15,639 nucleotides of DNA from Nitrospirota bacterium. Its GTDB lineage: Bacteria; Nitrospirota; Thermodesulfovibrionia; Thermodesulfovibrionales; SM23-35. The notes beneath the pieces are model-generated. The model searched no databases. It was not told the DNA's origin and saw only the letters and a program-made list of their open reading frames with translations. Both the position numbers and the translations under genes were made by a program. This document shows, piece after piece, positions 13,076 through 15,639 of this stretch; the first letter of the stretch is position 1, and every line of letters begins with the position of its first letter. Where the stretch lies: assembly GCA_016212245.1 (NCBI GenBank), contig JACRGU010000049.1:1-15639 (forward strand), read 5' to 3'.

Positions 13076-14911
13076 TTAAACTGTAATGATCAGTATGGCA
13101 TAGCAATCGAAAGCTTTACCATTAATCCCCTTGACAGCTTTTTCATATGCCCTTCTGATTTTTTTCATATTAATGCCCAACAGCAATCCGAGGTCAACAC
13201 ATACTCTATAGAGAGAGCCGGTTTCTAATGGTATGATTTTTAAACGGTGAAACTTTGCTTTATATTTTTCATATAGTTCAGACAGCAGTCTTCTGTCCAG
13301 TTTATCCTCGCTACCTGTATCTTGCAGAATGGGCATGATAGTCAGAGTGTCAGGGGAAAGTGTAGGTACTTCACGGCTGACAGTCACCCTTTCTCCTATC
13401 TTTTCAAAGAAGGTCCTAAAAAATTTCGATTCGATTCCTTCCTCTGTGATACTGCTCAGTACAATATTTGTTACAGCCTTCTTTTTTGTCAAGAGATATT
13501 CCCTGAACCTATCAGTCTTCTCATCGAATTTAGCGCTGACTATATTCTTCAAGTCTCTTAGATATTTCCTGCTCGGCACCCTTATTTTATTCAACGACCT
13601 TTTTCCATATAGACTTACAAGGGTGTAAAAGAGGTTCCCTCGCAGGAGATTCTTTAGTATTGTTCCCCACGAATAGAAGTCTGCCATGGCCTTAAGGGTT
13701 TCGGTGTGAAGCTCAAAGGCGGTCATGAGCTTGGGTTCAAAGACAGCATGGTGGGCATCGTACTTGGCCCAGTCTGTGTGAATTATGCGGCCCTGTTGCA
13801 TGAAATCCTCAAAGACCGGTGTCCCTGGAAGGGGAGTAAGCATCATGAACTGAATGGAATTTATATCGAGGCGTTTGGCAAACTTCTGTGTGCTCCTTAT
13901 GGTTTCAATATCATCTGCATCTCCACCAAAGACAAACATCCCGTGTATGTTAATGGAGGCATTCTTGAGGGTCTTGATGCAGTCAATGATGTCATTTACT
14001 TTCTGGTGTTTATTATAAAGAGAAAGGGTCCTGGGATTGATGGATTCAAATCCAACAAAGACATTAAAGCATTCTGTCTGAGCCATAAGGTCTATGAGTT
14101 CAGCATCTCTGGCAATATCTGTGCGTACTTGGGCTGACCATTCTATATGAATGCCTTCAGCGATGATCCTCCTGAGAAGTGCCTTGGTTCGCTCCTTGTT
14201 TGCTGCAAAATTGTCGTCAATAAAAAAGATGTGGGCTTTTTTTGAGGCAACTTCCCTTATCTCCTCAATAACCCTGTCGATGGATTTAAAACGATATTTT
14301 CTGCCGAACATCTGGATAACAGAACAGAACTTGCAGCCGAACGGACAGCCCCTTGATGTTGCGATAGGAATAGTGGTTCTTTCCCTCCAGTTGTGGACTA
14401 CATCGAAATCAGGGATAGGAGCAGAATCCAGGTCCTGTATAAGTGGCCGGGCTGGATTATGGACAAAGGCATCACCTTTCCTGTAAGAAAGACCTTTAAT
14501 ATCATCAAGAGGTATTCCAGATTCAAGGTGCTCTATAAATTCAACTATGGTCTCTTCACCTTCGCCCCTTACCACATAATCAGCATATCTCAGGCCTTCT
14601 TCTGGTAAAAATGTGGAGTGGGGGCCTCCCATAATAACTGGAATGCCTATGGAGCGGAATCTCTTTGCGAGGTGGAATGCCCTCGGTGCAGTGGATGTAA
14701 TGGAAGAGATGCCGATGATATCCGCCTCTTTCAACGCCTTCCAGTCAGGCTCTGAAATGTCTTCGATAAAGACCTTCGAATTATAGCCTCTTTCTTTTAG
14801 GATTGTTGCCAGTAGGACTGTGCCGAGTCTCGGAAAGGGTGTCCTGCTGTAGATATGAGCCCCTGGTGATTTAGCCTCAATAAAATAAATATTCTTCACA
14901 GGGTCTCTCAC
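13076..14911 (-). CDS. B12-binding-type radical SAM protein with C-terminal extension
   Basis: In this 611-residue protein the N-terminal ~160 residues form a cobalamin-binding-like Rossmann domain (ADIIGISSITSTAP, IPVIMGGPHSTFLPEEGLRYADYVVRGEGEET). The radical SAM core follows, with the iron-sulfur motif CPFGCKFC (C189, C193, C196), IFFIDDNFAANKERTKALL and NVFVGFESINPRTL. Both are the usual layout of class B enzymes that methylate or rearrange unactivated carbons in lipids, cofactors or antibiotics; the substrate cannot be told. Residues from about 415 to 611 form an extension I do not recognise. The start is GTG 14911, or possibly the GTG at 14897-14899; an in-frame TAG lies just upstream of the first. 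The ribosome binding region is made of the heptamer array. It lies 35 nt downstream of the ribonucleotide reductase gene. Confidence 0.88.
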   Translation of the reverse strand: MRDPVKNIYFIEAKSPGAHIYSRTPFPRLGTVLLATILKERGYNSKVFIEDISEPDWKALKEADIIGISSITSTAPRAFHLAKRFRSIGIPVIMGGPHSTFLPEEGLRYADYVVRGEGEETIVEFIEHLESGIPLDDIKGLSYRKGDAFVHNPARPLIQDLDSAPIPDFDVVHNWRERTTIPIATSRGCPFGCKFCSVIQMFGRKYRFKSIDRVIEEIREVASKKAHIFFIDDNFAANKERTKALLRRIIAEGIHIEWSAQVRTDIARDAELIDLMAQTECFNVFVGFESINPRTLSLYNKHQKVNDIIDCIKTLKNASINIHGMFVFGGDADDIETIRSTQKFAKRLDINSIQFMMLTPLPGTPVFEDFMQQGRIIHTDWAKYDAHHAVFEPKLMTAFELHTETLKAMADFYSWGTILKNLLRGNLFYTLVSLYGKRSLNKIRVPSRKYLRDLKNIVSAKFDEKTDRFREYLLTKKKAVTNIVLSSITEEGIESKFFRTFFEKIGERVTVSREVPTLSPDTLTIMPILQDTGSEDKLDRRLLSELYEKYKAKFHRLKIIPLETGSLYRVCVDLGLLLGINMKKIRRAYEKAVKGINGKAFDCYAILIITV

Positions 14912-14936
14912 TTCCTACTTCTCATTTCTCAATTCT
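14909..14936. repeat. Four tandem degenerate heptamers covering a start codon
   Basis: The plus strand reads CACTTCC, TACTTCT, CATTTCT, CAATTCT, with exact 7-bp spacing. On the minus strand this gives purine-rich 7-mers (AGAATTG, AGAAATG, AGAAGTA, GGAAGTG), the last ending in the GTG start of the radical SAM gene and offering SD-like purine tracts. The period and intergenic placement match the array at 7641-7732, but the sequence differs. Confidence 0.75.
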
Positions 14937-14946
14937 ATATTTGTCA

Positions 14947-15639
14947 TCAGCACTTTGTAAATCCACAATTGTGGCATACTGCACAGCCTCCCTCGTGCTC
15001 AACAGCACCTCCGCATTCAGGACATGCACCTATGAGCATAATATCCTTGTGGCTTTTGCGGCCATCTCCACCATCTCCTTTCTGGATATATTTCTCAAGG
15101 GCCTTTGCTATCGCATCAGAGCACGAAGTTATCTTACCGCCATTACACCATGCATGTGAGTGACACGAAATCCCCTTCAACTGCTTTATAACCTCATCAG
15201 GCTCTATATTGGATCTGAATGCGAGTGAGACAAGTCTTCCTATCGCCTCTGACTGGCTTGCAGCACATCCACCTGCCTTACCCATATGTGTAAAGACCTC
15301 GAAGAGCTGTCCATTCTCATCCTCATTAATTGTGATATATAGATGTCCGCAGCCTGTCTTCATAAGCCTTGTTGCACCCTTAATCACCTCAGGTCTTTTC
15401 CTCGGTATTATCTTAGCTGTCTGACCGTAGCCCTGAACTTGATTCAGGGCTGTCTGCTGACTACTGTCTTTTGTCTTACCTGTTGAAAGCACCTGTTCTT
15501 CCCTTGAGCCGTCTCTATAGACTGTCACACCCTTACAGCCGAGTTTATATGCAAGTAGATATACATCCTCTACATCTTTGGGAATTGCGTGATGAGGGAA
15601 GTTTACTGTCTTTGAGACCGCATTGTCCACATATTTCTG
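14947..15639 (-). CDS. nrdJ: B12-dependent (class II) ribonucleotide reductase, C-terminal part
   Basis: The frame is open to the window edge, so 230 C-terminal residues are seen and the catalytic barrel lies outside. The family ending is unmistakable: QKYVDNAVSKTVNFP, then LAYKLGCKGVTVYRDGSREEQVLS, a variable linker, GATRLMKTGCGHLYITINEDENGQLFEVFTHMGKAGGCAASQSEAIGRL, SCSDAIAKALEKY, and a zinc-ribbon-like tail with CPEC, CAVCHNC and a final FTKC. The tail cysteines probably bind metal and relay electrons to the active site. The enzyme makes deoxynucleotides with adenosylcobalamin, with or without oxygen. The GTG at 15628-15630 is internal, not the start. A palindrome (15429-15451) sits in the linker. 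The stop is TGA followed at once by another TGA. Confidence 0.95.
   Translation of the reverse strand, partial: QKYVDNAVSKTVNFPHHAIPKDVEDVYLLAYKLGCKGVTVYRDGSREEQVLSTGKTKDSSQQTALNQVQGYGQTAKIIPRKRPEVIKGATRLMKTGCGHLYITINEDENGQLFEVFTHMGKAGGCAASQSEAIGRLVSLAFRSNIEPDEVIKQLKGISCHSHAWCNGGKITSCSDAIAKALEKYIQKGDGGDGRKSHKDIMLIGACPECGGAVEHEGGCAVCHNCGFTKC
15429..15451. repeat. Palindrome within the nrdJ linker
   Basis: The arms AGCCCTGAA (15429-15437) and TTCAGGGCT (15443-15451) are perfect over 9 bp with a 5-nt loop. On the minus strand it encodes about ALNQVQG in the variable linker and keeps the frame. The core CTGAATCAAGTTCAG resembles palindromic units I have seen repeated in many bacterial genomes. 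Confidence 0.85.

Overview
The window looks like a chromosomal stretch of an anaerobic or microaerophilic, moderately AT-rich bacterium. The best guess is a member of the Nitrospirota (Thermodesulfovibrio-like) or a deltaproteobacterial relative. The pointers are a SelB selenocysteine factor, a B12-dependent (class II) ribonucleotide reductase, a B12-type radical SAM protein, a c-type cytochrome remnant, a geranylgeranyl-reductase-family flavoprotein, and secreted modular proteins of a kind I associate with those groups. The assignment is by impression; no rRNA or tRNA is present to anchor it.

Region 1 (1-3227, plus strand) holds three consecutive secreted-protein genes built from shared modules. 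The first, cut by the window edge, and the third share an N-terminal beta module. The second and third share a lysozyme-like helical segment with a candidate catalytic Glu. The middle gene looks like a recombination product: an M23-peptidase-like start joined to a piece of the lysozyme-like domain. The third gene contains a perfect 15-bp palindrome inside its coding sequence.

Region 2 (3310-7635, plus strand) is a compact housekeeping operon with junctions between an 8-nt overlap and a 6-nt gap: nth, birA, coaX, a GalT homologue, a UspA-type protein and a JAMM/MPN metalloprotease. The GalT homologue has lost the nucleophilic histidine of its HxHxQ motif. A hairpin-forming array of degenerate 7-bp repeats (7641-7732) ends the operon and runs almost into the GTG start of the next one.

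Region 3 (7741-10340, plus strand) is a second tight operon: a geranylgeranyl-reductase-like flavoprotein, a TonB-like protein, a small SH3/Tudor-like protein and a methylated-DNA repair methyltransferase, with 4-nt overlaps at two junctions.

Region 4 (10352-13075) has selB on the minus strand. Upstream of it lies a gene graveyard in which the first 60 residues of a c-type cytochrome are joined out of frame to the last 40 residues of a NarL/LuxR-type regulator. A good minus-strand promoter precedes this remnant. Divergent from it is a small EF-Tu-domain-2-like gene whose promoter places the transcript start at the ATG, so its mRNA is probably leaderless. A roughly 130-bp element with 10-bp terminal inverted repeats lies beyond it.

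Region 5 (13076-15639, minus strand) holds a B12-type radical SAM protein with a long unassigned C-terminal extension, and the 3' end of the B12-dependent ribonucleotide reductase gene. They are separated by a second 7-bp-period array that supplies the radical SAM gene's start codon. The reductase carries another palindrome in its variable linker.

No CRISPR array, RNA gene or complete transposase was seen. The most distinctive signals are palindromes within reading frames, heptamer arrays abutting start codons, and repeated module shuffling.
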